NCBI RefSeq assembly: GCF_003946245.1
Contig: NZ_RHNN01000020.1
Location: 1-64,000 of the forward strand
Direction: 5' to 3'
From: Levilactobacillus cerevisiae
Lineage (GTDB): Bacteria > Bacillota > Bacilli > Lactobacillales > Lactobacillaceae
Length of the DNA: 64,000 bases
Below the pieces are notes generated by a model. That model saw only the letters and a list, made by a program, of their open reading frames with translations, made no database searches and had not been told where the DNA came from. The position numbers and the translations under genes are program-made. Shown here one piece after another: positions 63,778 through 64,000 of this stretch (position 1 is its first letter; every line of letters begins with the position of its first letter).

Positions 63778-64000
63778 TTAGTCGGTAAATAATTGGTTGT
63801 CCATGATGACCAGGTCCAGGTGCTTTTCCGTTCGCTGATTCTCAGGTGGTAATTGGCGGTAATCGCCATATAGCCGCTCTAAAATTTTAGCATAGTTTTT
63901 CGGCGCCTGAACAGTTAACTGCTCGAATGGCACGTCGATTAGGTCAGTCAACTCCGTAACGCTGTAGATTTCTTTTTCATAGGCGTATTGTGAGGCGAGA
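63778..64000 (-). CDS. LicD-family protein, C-terminal fragment at window edge
   Basis: Reading from the right edge, 74 codons to a TAA at 63778-63780, with no start in the window. The product has IYSVTELTDLIDVPFEQLTV and then ERLYGDYRQLPPENQR, which is the usual C-terminal end of LicD nucleotidyl/phosphocholine-transfer proteins that decorate surface polysaccharides. The assignment rests on that one motif and on the gene's envelope-rich surroundings. Confidence 0.65.
   Translation of the reverse strand, partial: LASQYAYEKEIYSVTELTDLIDVPFEQLTVQAPKNYAKILERLYGDYRQLPPENQRTEKHLDLVIMDNQLFTD

Overview
The window reads as the chromosome of a low-to-mid GC member of the Lactobacillaceae. The clpP, cggR-gap-pgk-tpiA-eno and secG-esterase-rnr-smpB blocks are in the order usual for lactobacilli. 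A heterofermentative, Levilactobacillus-like host is my inference: gap, pgk and eno have strong translational codon bias while tpiA does not, which fits carbon entering at glyceraldehyde-3-phosphate through phosphoketolase. I could not run a database search, so the species is not determined.

Layout. 1-2.6 kb: clpP with a CtsR-type operator, then a LytTR regulator/membrane protein pair. 2.7-3.7 kb: an ECF S component between two identical tRNA-Arg(CCG) genes. 4-10 kb: the central glycolytic genes. 10-17 kb: an LPQTN surface protein, a CLC antiporter, secG, an esterase, RNase R and SmpB. 17-28 kb: a lone GlnQ-type ATPase, two large BspA-like/MucBP surface proteins, ung, pta, tsaE and a GNAT gene. 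28-36 kb: an aldo/keto reductase, a YozG/DUF2975 pair, a DnaQ-like nuclease, ExoIII, murB behind a structured leader, and an Na+/H+ antiporter. 37-46 kb: cdaA-cdaR-glmM, glmS, a 40-residue protein, nagB, a GH73 hydrolase and a TagH-type ATPase. 47-54 kb: a candidate CcpA-controlled small RNA, then a NEAT-domain haem-uptake locus. 54-59 kb: three tandem paralogous lipoproteins. 59-64 kb: a ppx-ppk-ppx polyphosphate operon and the 3' end of a LicD-like gene.

The cell-envelope theme is strong: CdaA/CdaR/GlmM, GlmS/NagB, MurB, TagH, GH73, LicD-like and four classes of surface protein. Regulatory sites visible in the DNA include a CtsR operator (clpP), DasR/NagR-type sites at both glmS and nagB, and cre-like sites at the haem locus, the small RNA and the aldo/keto reductase.

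The most unusual content is between genes. Two families of intergenic repeats, here called A (six copies) and B (five full or nearly full copies plus two fragments), occur in both orientations. They keep their predicted stems by compensatory base changes while preserving specific unpaired blocks. I do not recognise either family, and they are my best candidates for something undescribed.
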